Shown piece after piece: positions 16,976 to 25,107 of a stretch of DNA of 64,000 nucleotides (positions are counted from its first letter, which is position 1; each line of letters begins with the position of its first letter). The stretch is from assembly GCA_963778075.1 (NCBI GenBank), contig CAVZTJ010000009.1, positions 744,001 through 808,000 of the forward strand, in the 5' to 3' direction. Made by a program: the position numbers and the translations under genes. This DNA comes from JASHPR01 sp963778075. Its GTDB lineage: Bacteria; Actinomycetota; Actinomycetes; Streptosporangiales; Streptosporangiaceae. The notes beneath the pieces were generated by a model. That model was given only the letters and a program-made list of their open reading frames with translations. It did no database searches and was not told the DNA's origin.

Positions 16976-17905
16976 TTTTTCCAGAGATCCCAGAGAACGC
17001 AGCACGTTAGTGAGTTCCTGAAGGTGTTCGGGTGATACGGCGGCCAGCGGCGGCACGGGATCACCGACGCCGGAGCCTATCAGCAGGTTGAGCGCGGCCT
17101 TCATGACCGAGAACCAGTGCGGTTCGTCGCCGTCGCCGATGCCGGCGAACTCCAGCCTGACCAGCGGCAACAGGCGCTGCCACTCCTCGCGCGCGGCCTC
17201 GAGATCCCCGGCAACGGCGATCGCCTCATACAGCCGCCGGGCGGGCCGCGGCGCGATGCTCGGGATGCCCGAGATCCACCCGTGCGCGCCGTAGCACAGG
17301 CCCTCGAACGCGACCGTGTCCACGCCCACGTAGACCGTGAAGTCATCGCCGCCGCCCTGCACCAGGTCGAAGATCGTGCCCGCCGCCGAGTGCGAGAACT
17401 TGACGCCCGCGAGCACTCCCTCCTCGTGCAGCTTGAGGATCTCCTCCGCGCGCAGTTCCATGCCCACGTTGATCACGTTGTGGTACAGCACGACCGGTAT
17501 GCTCACGGCCGCCGCGACCGCCCGGTAGTGATCCATCACCTGCGTCCGGGTCGGCACCATGTAATAAGGCGGGACGATCAGCAGCGCGTCGGCGCCGGCC
17601 TGCTCCGCGTGCACCGAAAGCTCGACGGTGCCAGCCGTCGTGTAGTGATGCGTGCCCGCCAGCACCGGCGTGCGGCCGCCGACCGCCTGAATCGCCGCCT
17701 CAAGGACCCGCTTCCGGTCGGCCAGCTCCAGCGCGGCGAACTCCCCCGAGCTGCCCAGCGGCGAGATACCGTCGACGCCCTGCTCGATGAGCCAGTCGAT
17801 GTGCAGGTGCACCCTGTCGAGCGCGACCCGGCCGTCGTCGAATGGCGTCACGCTCGATGCCACGATGCCGTGTGGCAGCCTCCCGGGCGCTTTCTGGTCA
17901 GGCAC
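16964..17905 (-). CDS. DapA-family (dihydrodipicolinate synthase-like) aldolase/dehydratase
   Basis: About 313 residues. Class I aldolase features: SPLGSSGEFAAL (the GTTGE-type pyruvate loop, here GSSGE), LIVPPYYMVPT with the catalytic Tyr, VVLYHNVINVG, and the Schiff-base Lys in LAGVKFSHSA. In a sugar-acid operon this family usually provides a 2-keto-3-deoxy-acid aldolase or dehydratase and not lysine synthesis. A GTG at 17905 is preceded by AAGGAG ten bases upstream; an ATG at 17935 is the alternative. It overlaps the end of the UxuA-like gene by eight bases and so is coupled to it. Confidence 0.83.
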   Translation of the reverse strand: MPDQKAPGRLPHGIVASSVTPFDDGRVALDRVHLHIDWLIEQGVDGISPLGSSGEFAALELADRKRVLEAAIQAVGGRTPVLAGTHHYTTAGTVELSVHAEQAGADALLIVPPYYMVPTRTQVMDHYRAVAAAVSIPVVLYHNVINVGMELRAEEILKLHEEGVLAGVKFSHSAAGTIFDLVQGGGDDFTVYVGVDTVAFEGLCYGAHGWISGIPSIAPRPARRLYEAIAVAGDLEAAREEWQRLLPLVRLEFAGIGDGDEPHWFSVMKAALNLLIGSGVGDPVPPLAAVSPEHLQELTNVLRSLGSLEKQAA

Positions 17906-18974
17906 GGTCTGCTTGCTCCTTATCGCCGTCGTCATCAGCTTCCATTGCGTCGAGGATTCCCTGGATATAGCCCAGGGCAAAGGCGCGGCCGCGGTGCCCG
18001 TAGGCGGAATCGTTGACCAGGGCCGGGGTGTGATCGTCGAGGATAAAGCCGCTGAAACCCTGGTCGTGCAGCTCCCGCAGGATCCGGGCCGGGCGGTAGT
18101 TGCCCTCACCGAGAAAGCACTCGACGAACGACGGCACCGTTCCCTGCACATCCCGCAGGTGCACGTACGCGATCTTGTCCCGCGGCGCCAGGTAGCGGAT
18201 CGCGTCGAGCACCGCATCCTCCCCGCCCATCTCGGACACGGTGCCCAGGCACAGCTCGATGGCGAACCCCGGCCCGGGAAACGTCCCGGCGGCCCGCTTC
18301 AGCGCATCCACCGACCGGAACACCCGGGCGACGCCGCCCAGCGACGGGACCGGAGGGTCGTCGGGATGCAGCGCCAGCCGCACGCCCGCCTCCTCGGCGA
18401 CGCCGGTGAGCGCCCCGACGAAGTACTCGAACGACGCCCACATGTCCGCGTCAGTGCGCTCCACCCCCAGGTCGAGCATCCCGCCCCGGATCCAGGTGTC
18501 CTTCTGGTCATCCGCGCGCAGGTCGCGCCGGGCCACGTAGATCGCGTCCGCGCGGGCCTCGTCGGCGGCGACCGCGAGATCGAAGCCGGACACGACCGCG
18601 TGACCGCGGCCGACGGGTGCCAGGGCCGTCCGCCACACCGAGGCGGGCATCCAGTGGAAGCCGAGAATAGGGATGCCCGCGCCCCCGAGGTTGCGGATGG
18701 TTTCGGCCAGGTTCTCGATCTCCTCGTCCCGGCCCGGCAGGCCCAGCATGGCGCTGGAGTAGAACTGGTTCGGCACGTTCTCGATCGCCTCGAGGCGCAG
18801 CCCGTGCGCCTCAACGCGCTCGCGCAGCGCGACGAGGTCGGCGAGTTCCCACCGCTGCTCACCCGGCAGCTCCGGCGTGTTGAGCTGGATGCCCTCCGCG
18901 CCGACCTGCCGGGCGAACGCCAGGTACTCGTCGGTCGCCCGGGCGGCCTGCCCGACCGCGATCCGCATGGTCAT
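17898..18974 (-). CDS. UxuA-like sugar-acid dehydratase, second copy
   Basis: 358 residues. Related to, but clearly diverged from, the UxuA at 13243. It keeps ILGFHWMPAS, RLALHPDDPPVPSLGG, FAIELCLGTVSEM, IAYVHLRDVQG and FILDDHTPAL, so the predicted metal and acid-base residues (His, Cys, His, Asp-His) are present. It lacks the HDEGPTDM loop, which becomes FLGEGNYRPA, pointing to another substrate. It overlaps the ABC permease stop by four bases and the aldolase start by eight, so it belongs to the transport-proximal part of the operon. Mannonate or another aldonate may be the substrate. Confidence 0.82.
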   Translation of the reverse strand: MTMRIAVGQAARATDEYLAFARQVGAEGIQLNTPELPGEQRWELADLVALRERVEAHGLRLEAIENVPNQFYSSAMLGLPGRDEEIENLAETIRNLGGAGIPILGFHWMPASVWRTALAPVGRGHAVVSGFDLAVAADEARADAIYVARRDLRADDQKDTWIRGGMLDLGVERTDADMWASFEYFVGALTGVAEEAGVRLALHPDDPPVPSLGGVARVFRSVDALKRAAGTFPGPGFAIELCLGTVSEMGGEDAVLDAIRYLAPRDKIAYVHLRDVQGTVPSFVECFLGEGNYRPARILRELHDQGFSGFILDDHTPALVNDSAYGHRGRAFALGYIQGILDAMEADDDGDKEQADRA

Positions 18975-20023
18975 TCGCTCGTTTCCCCCTGAGCCCCCAT
19001 GGCGATCGCCCGTATTCGCATCCGTCCCTGCACCTGGTCGAAGTAGACCGCGAGCACCGTCGCCGCCCCGACGGCGACAAGCTGCATAAACGTGTTGATC
19101 CCCAGCAGCACGAACCCGTTCTCGAGCACGCTGATGATCAGCGCGCCGACCACGGTGCCCAGGATCGAGCCTTCACCGCCGCTGAGCGGAGTGCCGCCGA
19201 TGACCACCGCCGCTATCGCGATGAGCAGGTAGGAGCTTCCCGTCTCCGAGCTCGCGGTCTGGAAGTCACAGGTGCTGATGAACCCGGCCAGCCCGGCCAT
19301 CAGCCCGGATATGACATAGAGGTACACGGTGAACCGGCGGACCGGCACGCCGGCCCGCACCACGGCCTCCCGGTTCGCGCCGATCGCGAAGATGTACCGC
19401 CCGAACCGGGTCCGCGCCAGCACGAACGCGAAGATCAGCACGCAGAGGATCGTGAGCCAGACGATCCAGGCGACCACCGGGCCGTCGTTGCCGAACGTGA
19501 AGCTGGCCGGGGGCAGGGTTCCGATCGGGTACTTGACCGAAAGCCACTCGGCCAGCCCGAAGAACGCTCCCCAGCTGCCTAGCGTGACGATCAGCGGGCT
19601 GATTTTCAGCAGCGAGATGATGAGCCCGTTGATCAGCCCGATGAGGCTGCCGACGATCGTCGTGATCACGCCGACGGCGATGACGATCAGCGCCCCGTTG
19701 CCGTGGCCGTGGTACATCTTCGTCATCAGGATCCCGGCGGTGAGCGCCGAGAACGCCAGGTTCGACGCCAGCGAGATGTCGATACCGCCCGAGATCATGA
19801 CGAACGTCTCGCCGAGCGCGATGAGCAGGAACAGCGACGTGCTCGACGTGATGTTCTGGAACGAGATGTTCGTGAAGAATCCCTGGCCGGTGACCCCGAA
19901 CACGATGATCATCAGTACCAGGACGAGCACGACGGGGAGCCTGCCCCGCAAGCTGGCCGACAGCAGGTCGCGCGTCATCGATGAGCTGGATCCTCGCCGC
20001 ACCCGCTCGCGCACGGAGGTCAT
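18971..20023 (-). CDS. Sugar ABC transporter permease (RbsC type)
   Basis: 350 residues with about nine to ten membrane helices. Typical signatures of the branched/ribose permease family are seen: ALGETFVMISGGIDIS after the second helix, VTLGSWGAFFGLAEWLS, the coupling-helix region FAIGANREAVVRAGVPV, VVIGGTPLSGGEGSILGTV, and a final LQLVAVGAATVLAVYFDQ. It forms a homodimeric channel with the ATPase whose gene end it overlaps by four bases. Import of a monosaccharide or sugar acid is inferred from the operon. Confidence 0.92.
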   Translation of the reverse strand: MTSVRERVRRGSSSSMTRDLLSASLRGRLPVVLVLVLMIIVFGVTGQGFFTNISFQNITSSTSLFLLIALGETFVMISGGIDISLASNLAFSALTAGILMTKMYHGHGNGALIVIAVGVITTIVGSLIGLINGLIISLLKISPLIVTLGSWGAFFGLAEWLSVKYPIGTLPPASFTFGNDGPVVAWIVWLTILCVLIFAFVLARTRFGRYIFAIGANREAVVRAGVPVRRFTVYLYVISGLMAGLAGFISTCDFQTASSETGSSYLLIAIAAVVIGGTPLSGGEGSILGTVVGALIISVLENGFVLLGINTFMQLVAVGAATVLAVYFDQVQGRMRIRAIAMGAQGETSE

Positions 20024-20757
20024 ACCGCAGCCGCCGATCCGACCATGAGGCCAAGTAGCTGCTCCTCGGTCACGTCGCTGACGTTCATGGTGGCGACCAC
20101 CCGTCCGGCCCGCATGACGACGATGCGGTCGGCAAGCTCCATGACCTGCGGGAGGTTATGGGTCACCATGCACACGGTCGTGCGCCGCTCCACGAACTCG
20201 CGGACCACCCGGGTGAATGCCGCGGTTTCCTTGGGGCCGAGCGCGGCCGTCGGCTCGTCGAGCAGGATCACCTGCGCCGAGAAGTACATCGCCCGGGCCA
20301 GCGCGACCGCCTGCCGCTGGCCGCCGGAAAGCTGGCGGACCGGCAGCTTCACGTCCGGGATCCCGATCCCGACCGCCTTGAGCGTCTCCGCGGCCGCGCG
20401 GCGCATCGCCTTGTCGTCCAGCGTGTGGATGAGGCCGGCCCAGCGCTTGACCAGTTCCCGGCCGAGGAAGACATTGCTGGCCACGTCCAGCGTGTCGGCC
20501 AGCGCCAGGTCCTGGTACAGCGACTCGATCCCCAGGCTCCTGGCCCTGGTCGGGCTGTCCAGGGTCACCGGCGAGCCGTCGATGACGATCTCGCCCTCGT
20601 CGGGCCTGACCACGCCGGAAAGAATCTTCATCAGCGTGCTCTTGCCCGCGCCGTTGTCGCCGACGATGGCGGTGAGGCCGACATCCAGATCTATGTCGAC
20701 GCCGCGGAGCGCCGCGACGCCCGCGTAGGACTTCTTGATGTTCTTAACGTTCAGCAT
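20020..20757 (-). CDS. Sugar ABC transporter ATP-binding protein
   Basis: 245 residues, one nucleotide-binding domain and not the usual double RbsA. Walker A GDNGAGKST, Q-loop ESLYQDLAL, signature LSGGQRQAV, Walker B VILLDEPTAALG and switch His VTHNLP are all intact. Its role is to power uptake through the permease encoded immediately downstream. The single-domain form is typical of actinobacterial and Thermotoga-like sugar importers of this class. Confidence 0.93.
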   Translation of the reverse strand: MLNVKNIKKSYAGVAALRGVDIDLDVGLTAIVGDNGAGKSTLMKILSGVVRPDEGEIVIDGSPVTLDSPTRARSLGIESLYQDLALADTLDVASNVFLGRELVKRWAGLIHTLDDKAMRRAAAETLKAVGIGIPDVKLPVRQLSGGQRQAVALARAMYFSAQVILLDEPTAALGPKETAAFTRVVREFVERRTTVCMVTHNLPQVMELADRIVVMRAGRVVATMNVSDVTEEQLLGLMVGSAAAV

Positions 20758-20813
20758 CGGCTGGCCCGTCTGCTGGACTCGATGTTCTCCATGCCGTACC
20801 TGTCAGGTTCCGA

Positions 20814-20833
20814 GCCCCGGCGGGAGCCGGGGC
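20814..20833 (-). terminator. Intercistronic hairpin between binding protein and ATPase genes
   Basis: GCCCCGGC (20814-20821) and GCCGGGGC (20826-20833) form an 8-bp stem with a 4-base loop in the 183-base gap after the binding-protein stop. In binding-protein transporters such a hairpin commonly stabilises the upstream message or partly stops transcription, so that more binding protein is made than ATPase. Confidence 0.55.
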
Positions 20834-20940
20834 CCGGGGCGGCGGCATTGCTCGTCGCAGCGTGGCGGCGACGGCAGGCCGTCCGCTCTCCGGGCCCGGC
20901 TCCCCCAGCGGCGTACTTGCCATTAGGGACGAGTCTTCCG

Positions 20941-21969
20941 TTACGGGATCGTCGGGTCGTACGGCACGGTGGCGTACTGCGGGTCGTTGATGTTCGCCGG
21001 CGTCAGCAGGATGCCGGGCGGCGAGACGCTCCGCACGATCTTCGACGAGTGGCCGGTGAGCGCGTCGATCGCGTACTGCACCGCGGTCACACCGACGTGG
21101 TAGGGCTGCTGCGCGACCAGCGCCTGGATGTCGCCGCCCTTCAGCGCGGTGATCTCGGCCGGCTCGGCGTCGATCGCGACTTCCTTGATCTTCCCGGTCT
21201 TGTGCGCGTCCTTGAGCGCGGTCAGCACGCCCACGGCGTTGAAGTCATCCACCGCGTAGATCATCGACAGGTTGGGGTGCGACTCGATCAGGTCGGTGGC
21301 CAGGCTGTCCGCCTTCGAAACATCGTCACCGGAGACCTGCTGCGGCAGCAGCTGCAGCCCCGGGCAGTGGGCCTTGGTGTAGGCCTGGAACCCGGTCACG
21401 CGCTGCAGGTCCGAGATTACGGTCACTGAGCTGTTCAGGATCCCGACCTGGCCCTTGCCTCCCAGCAGCGAGCACGCCTCCTTGCCGGCCTGCGCGGACA
21501 GCGCGGTGTTCGAGGAGGTGATGAACGACTGCGCATAGGGGGTGTTGTTCATGTCCCCTTCGGTCTCGTTCACGATAATCACCGGGATGCCGGCCTTCTT
21601 CGCCTGCGCCAGCGGCCCGTTGAAGGTGTCGCCGGTGCCGTCCGCCGACAGGATGATCGCGCTGACGTGCTTGGCGAGCATGTCCTGGAAGAGCGGCACC
21701 TGGCTGGTGTAGTCAAACGTCGCCGGGGCCTGCTCGATGATTTTCGCGTGGTTCTTCCCAGCCTCCGCGATCGCGCCCTTCCACACGCTGTAGAAGTACG
21801 GGTCCGCATTGTCCCCGTTCAGCAGCGCAATTGTGTAGGTCTTCGAGCTGCTGCCGCTGCTGCCCGAGGATCCCGAGGAACTGCAGGCCGCCAGCCCGGC
21901 GGCCAGTGCCGCGGCCGCGAAAACAGCCAGGGTTCTTTTAGGCATGGCGGTTAGTCTTCTTTTGGGCAT
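20941..21969 (-). CDS. Periplasmic-type sugar-binding lipoprotein (RbsB family)
   Basis: 342 residues. The signal peptide ends in a lipobox LAAC followed by a Ser/Gly-rich tether, so the protein is membrane-anchored outside the cell. The type I binding fold shows IALLNGDNADPYFYSVWKG, PLFQDMLAKHVSAIILSADG, GIPVIIVNETEGD, SMIYAVDDFNAVGV and VAIDAEP. It delivers the sugar ligand to the ABC permease. The ATG at 21969 is preceded by AAAGAAG; a second ATG 24 bases later is possible. The upstream open frame beyond this start overlaps the metallo-hydrolase gene and is not coding. Confidence 0.92.
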   Translation of the reverse strand: MPKRRLTAMPKRTLAVFAAAALAAGLAACSSSGSSGSSGSSSKTYTIALLNGDNADPYFYSVWKGAIAEAGKNHAKIIEQAPATFDYTSQVPLFQDMLAKHVSAIILSADGTGDTFNGPLAQAKKAGIPVIIVNETEGDMNNTPYAQSFITSSNTALSAQAGKEACSLLGGKGQVGILNSSVTVISDLQRVTGFQAYTKAHCPGLQLLPQQVSGDDVSKADSLATDLIESHPNLSMIYAVDDFNAVGVLTALKDAHKTGKIKEVAIDAEPAEITALKGGDIQALVAQQPYHVGVTAVQYAIDALTGHSSKIVRSVSPPGILLTPANINDPQYATVPYDPTIP

Positions 21970-22069
21970 AATCGTTTCTTCTTTCGTCGGATACCCATTT
22001 TTGAGCCAGAGCGAATTTCCGGTTCGCTCTTTACCTGCACCGGCGCTGGTCCTGCGCAGCGCTGTGCCG

Positions 22070-23086
22070 CTACCCCGATGGCCCCGTGGCCGGCGCGCCC
22101 TGGCCGCCTGGGGCAGGCAACCACGCGGCTTCCAGCAGGCCCTCCCGGGCGAGGTCGTACAGATGCGCCCGTGCCGTCGCGACAACCTGCGGCGTCAGCG
22201 GCGGATCGGTCCCGGTCAGCTCCGCGATGACGAGGCACAGGTCGCGCGTGAGCACGGGGTTCGGCGCCTTCCGCCGCACCAGCTCGCGTGCCAGCGCCTC
22301 GACCTCATCGACGAACTCGAGACTGTCCTGGATGAAAGCCAGGCCATCGTCCCGGCCCATCGGCGGGACGTGGGCCGGGCAGAGGAGCCGGAACGGGAGC
22401 CCGGCCAGCCGGTCCAGTCCGCGACGGGTCTCTGCCACGTCGACATACAGCGGGGCAAACACGTCGGTGCCGTCGCTGCTCCGCGTGCCGTGTCCCTGGA
22501 CGGCATCCCCGGTGAACAGGGCGCCGGTCTGCCGGTCCAGGTACGCGCAGTGCCCCCAGGTGTGCCCGGCGCACTGCACCACCTCCAGCACCCGGTCGCC
22601 GACCCGCACCGTGTCGCCGTCGCGGAGCATGAGGTCGACGGTGGGCTCGGGCACGCACAGCGCTTCGAGGCCTGCCCGCCCCGCGCGCAGGTCCAGGGTT
22701 CCCGGGTAGTCGTCCCAGAAGCGAGCCCACTGCCGGTCGAACGACTCCACCCAGGGCACGTCCTCGAGCGGCGCTGCCACTCGGACGCCGGGCACCGCGT
22801 CGACCCACGACTGCTGGCCGCCGGAGTGGTCGGGGTGGCCATGCGTCGCGATCACCAGGTCGGCCGCTGCCGGGTCCAGGCCGGCCGCGGCCACCGCGTC
22901 GGCGAGGGTGGCCGTCCTGGTGCTGGCGACCCCGGGATCGATGAGCGCGAATCTCCCGCCGGATGCGACGAGGTAAGTCCACAGCGGCGCGTTGCAGACG
23001 GCCGGATAATCGGTGGGAAGCTGAAAGACTCCGTCGCCGAGGTCGGCGATTCCCGCTCGTGAGGCTGTCTCTGCCTTGGGCGCCAC
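22070..23086 (-). CDS. MBL-fold metallo-hydrolase
   Basis: 338 residues. The zinc-binding signature THGHPDHSGG, then CAGHTWGHCAYLD, FTGDAVQGHG and CPAHVPP supply the ligands expected for a di-metal beta-lactamase-fold hydrolase. The C-terminal 100 residues form a helical, winged-helix-like part (VVATARAHLYDLAREGLL), as in the RNase-unrelated LACTB2 group. As the first gene of the catabolic locus it may open a sugar lactone or thioester; this is inference. GTG 23086 has GGGAGG nine bases upstream and is preferred to the TTG at 23107. Confidence 0.82.
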   Translation of the reverse strand: MAPKAETASRAGIADLGDGVFQLPTDYPAVCNAPLWTYLVASGGRFALIDPGVASTRTATLADAVAAAGLDPAAADLVIATHGHPDHSGGQQSWVDAVPGVRVAAPLEDVPWVESFDRQWARFWDDYPGTLDLRAGRAGLEALCVPEPTVDLMLRDGDTVRVGDRVLEVVQCAGHTWGHCAYLDRQTGALFTGDAVQGHGTRSSDGTDVFAPLYVDVAETRRGLDRLAGLPFRLLCPAHVPPMGRDDGLAFIQDSLEFVDEVEALARELVRRKAPNPVLTRDLCLVIAELTGTDPPLTPQVVATARAHLYDLAREGLLEAAWLPAPGGQGAPATGPSG

Positions 23087-23391
23087 CAACCCCCACCTCC
23101 CAGACAAGATGCCTCAGCGCATTTCAAAGCCAGCACATTTTGAGCCGCTGCTTTCCGGTTTTCTCCGAGCCTCTCTCACGGCAAGGCCGTGACAAGATAA
23201 CCGCTCGATCGCGACGCTTTGATCGGCGGTGATGTCTCTTTATGCAAACTTCTGAGATGCGAACTTAAACCCGTTTCATGTTTCTTAGCATCCAACGTGT
23301 CAGGCTGTCAAGCAGGTTGGAGGCTGGCAGTCTGACAGTCTGCTAGGTTCCGGGCTCACTCACGGCGCCCGGCCCCGCAAACCCACCCCCG
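23087..23391. promoter_or_regulatory. Leader and promoter region of the sugar-acid locus
   Basis: About 300 bases without a gene. Bases 23298-23320 repeat the operator-like block found before gntR. On the minus strand the block contains TTGACA (23310-23305), but the best -10 partner (TAAGAA, 18 bases on) is weak. Next to it, 23330-23345 carries a direct repeat of CAGTCTG. The rest is A+T-richer leader toward the metallo-hydrolase. I infer the main regulated promoter of the locus. Confidence 0.5.
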
Positions 23392-23647
23392 CCAACCCGC
23401 CCGCACCGCCGACCCCGCCAACCCGCCCGCACCGCCGACCCCGCCAACCCGCCCGCACCGCCGACCCCGCCAACCCGCCCGCACCGCCGACCCCGCCAAC
23501 CCGCCCGCACCGCCGACCCCGCCAACCCGCCCGCACCGCCGACCCCGCCAACCCGCCCGCACCGCCGACCCCGCCAACCCGCCCGCACCGCCGACCCCGC
23601 CAACCCGCCCGCACCGCCGACCCCGCCAACCCGCCCGCACCGCCGAC
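23392..23647. repeat. 26-bp minisatellite, nine copies plus a partial tenth
   Basis: Identical 26-base units start at 23392 and every 26 bases to 23600, with a tenth unit decaying after 23640. The unit is C-rich on the plus strand (ACCCGCCCGCACCGCC is its core). Because 26 is not a multiple of three, all three minus-strand frames stay open and give the same 26-residue peptide repeat, which explains long spurious frames here. There are no spacers, so it is not a CRISPR array. Confidence 0.92.
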
Positions 23648-23794
23648 ACGCCCGCACCGCCCATCGCGCCAAACCATGTCTTCACGGTTTCGGTAAGGAC
23701 AAACTTGTGCAAAATAGGACAGGGATTGACTGAAACCAGTGAAGAGTCGTGGCGCCGCCCGCGACGGCCGCGCTTGGGAGGAATTGCACCGGTG

Positions 23795-25051
23795 TCACGG
23801 GCGATTCTCGGCGGCGAGCGCGCCGGCAAGCCCTGGGGTGGGCGCGATCCGGCCGAACAGGGTGGCCTGCAGCGCGTGATAGAGGTCCGGCTTGCCCTGC
23901 CAGGCGGCGCTGCCGGGGACGTTCTCCGGGGTCAGTTCGTGCCGCCAGCTTCCCAGCGTGCGGTCGAGGACGTAGAGCGCCGCGTGATCCCAGAACCGCT
24001 GATACCAGCGGTCGTAGGACGCGTCGCCGGTGGCCGCGTGCAGGTAGGCCGCGGCGCCGATGGCCTCCGCGATCACCCAGTGGAACCGGTCAGCCACGCT
24101 GACCACGCCGTCCGCGCCGAGTGTGTACGCGAAGCCTGTGCGCTGGTCGTCCCAGGCATCGGCGACCGCGCGGCCGAACAAATCCACTGCCGCGCCGGGC
24201 ATCCAGGCGCCCTGCATGCCCGGCCGTTCGTGCATCTGGATCAGCAGCCGGGCCCACTCCAGCGAGTGCCCGGGAATGGTCCCGTACGGCCGGAACAGGT
24301 CACGCGGCCGGTCGGCGTTGAAGTCGGACACCGGCCGCCAGGCGGAGTCGTAGTGCTCCGGCACGCGCCAGCCGTCGGCCGCGGCGAACTCGCCGACGAT
24401 CCGCTCGGCGATGCGCGCAGCACGGCCGGCGTAGCCCTCGTCGCCGGTGGCGTCGGCCGCTGCGAGGAATGCCTCGGCCAGATGCATGTTCGCGTTCTGG
24501 CCGCGGTAGTCGCTGCACACGGCCCAGCTGCCGTCCCACTCCTCGACGTACAGGCCGTGCGGACGGTCCAGCATCCTGGCCGCAATGACGTCGCTGGCCT
24601 CCTGGATCAGGTCATCGGTGTCGTGGCCGGCCTGTGCCGCGGTGCACGCCGCCAGCAGCACGAACGCGTGGCCGTATGCCTGCTTGCGCGGATCGGCCGG
24701 GCCATCCGGCCACGACGGCCCCACCGCCGCGTACCAGCCGCCGCACCGCGCGTCGCGAAACCTCTCGCGCAGGCCACGCAGCCCGTGCTCGACGAGAAGC
24801 CCGCAGCCCGGGCGGCCGAGCAGACTGCCCAGGGCGAAGCAGTGCACGAGGCGGGCGTTGATCCACAGTTCCTTTGGCCGGTCGGTTACCGGCCGGCCCG
24901 CCTCGTCGAGCCAGAAGAATCCGCCGCCGTCCCAGTCGGCCGCGCTTTCGTAAAACGAGAGCAGGCGCTGCGCCTCAGCCCCGAGCCAGGCCCGGTGGCC
25001 AGGGCTGTAACGCCAGGCCAAGCTGATCTTCCATGCTCGGCAGGCTAACAC
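23795..25051 (-). CDS. AGE-family sugar epimerase/isomerase
   Basis: 418 residues of an (alpha/alpha)6 barrel. Family positions are seen in ELWINARLVHCFALG, YRGQNANMHLAEAFLA, GHSLEWARLLIQMHERP (catalytic His), FHWVIAEAIGAAA, and SWRHELTPENVPGSAAW followed by GKPDLYHALQA. This set matches the mannose isomerase/sulfoquinovose isomerase (YihS-like) group better than GlcNAc 2-epimerase. It would interconvert an aldose and ketose or epimerise C2, which suits the neighbouring sugar catabolism, but the 26-bp array separates it from that operon. GTG start assumed; a TTG at 25021 is possible. Confidence 0.85.
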   Translation of the reverse strand: MLACRAWKISLAWRYSPGHRAWLGAEAQRLLSFYESAADWDGGGFFWLDEAGRPVTDRPKELWINARLVHCFALGSLLGRPGCGLLVEHGLRGLRERFRDARCGGWYAAVGPSWPDGPADPRKQAYGHAFVLLAACTAAQAGHDTDDLIQEASDVIAARMLDRPHGLYVEEWDGSWAVCSDYRGQNANMHLAEAFLAAADATGDEGYAGRAARIAERIVGEFAAADGWRVPEHYDSAWRPVSDFNADRPRDLFRPYGTIPGHSLEWARLLIQMHERPGMQGAWMPGAAVDLFGRAVADAWDDQRTGFAYTLGADGVVSVADRFHWVIAEAIGAAAYLHAATGDASYDRWYQRFWDHAALYVLDRTLGSWRHELTPENVPGSAAWQGKPDLYHALQATLFGRIAPTPGLAGALAAENRP

Positions 25052-25107
25052 GGGCCGACTATCCGAACGCTTCTTGCCTAGACGGGGAATGGTGGTACAT
25101 TCCGGCC

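Noticed and set aside
23392..23647. Possible CRISPR array
   Set aside because: Units are contiguous, identical and without unique spacers, and there are no cas genes.
23356..23829. Minus-strand frames encoding a Trp/Arg/Gly-rich 26-residue repeat protein
   Set aside because: All three frames are open with the same repeat because the DNA unit is 26 bases; there is no ribosome site and no non-repeat domain.
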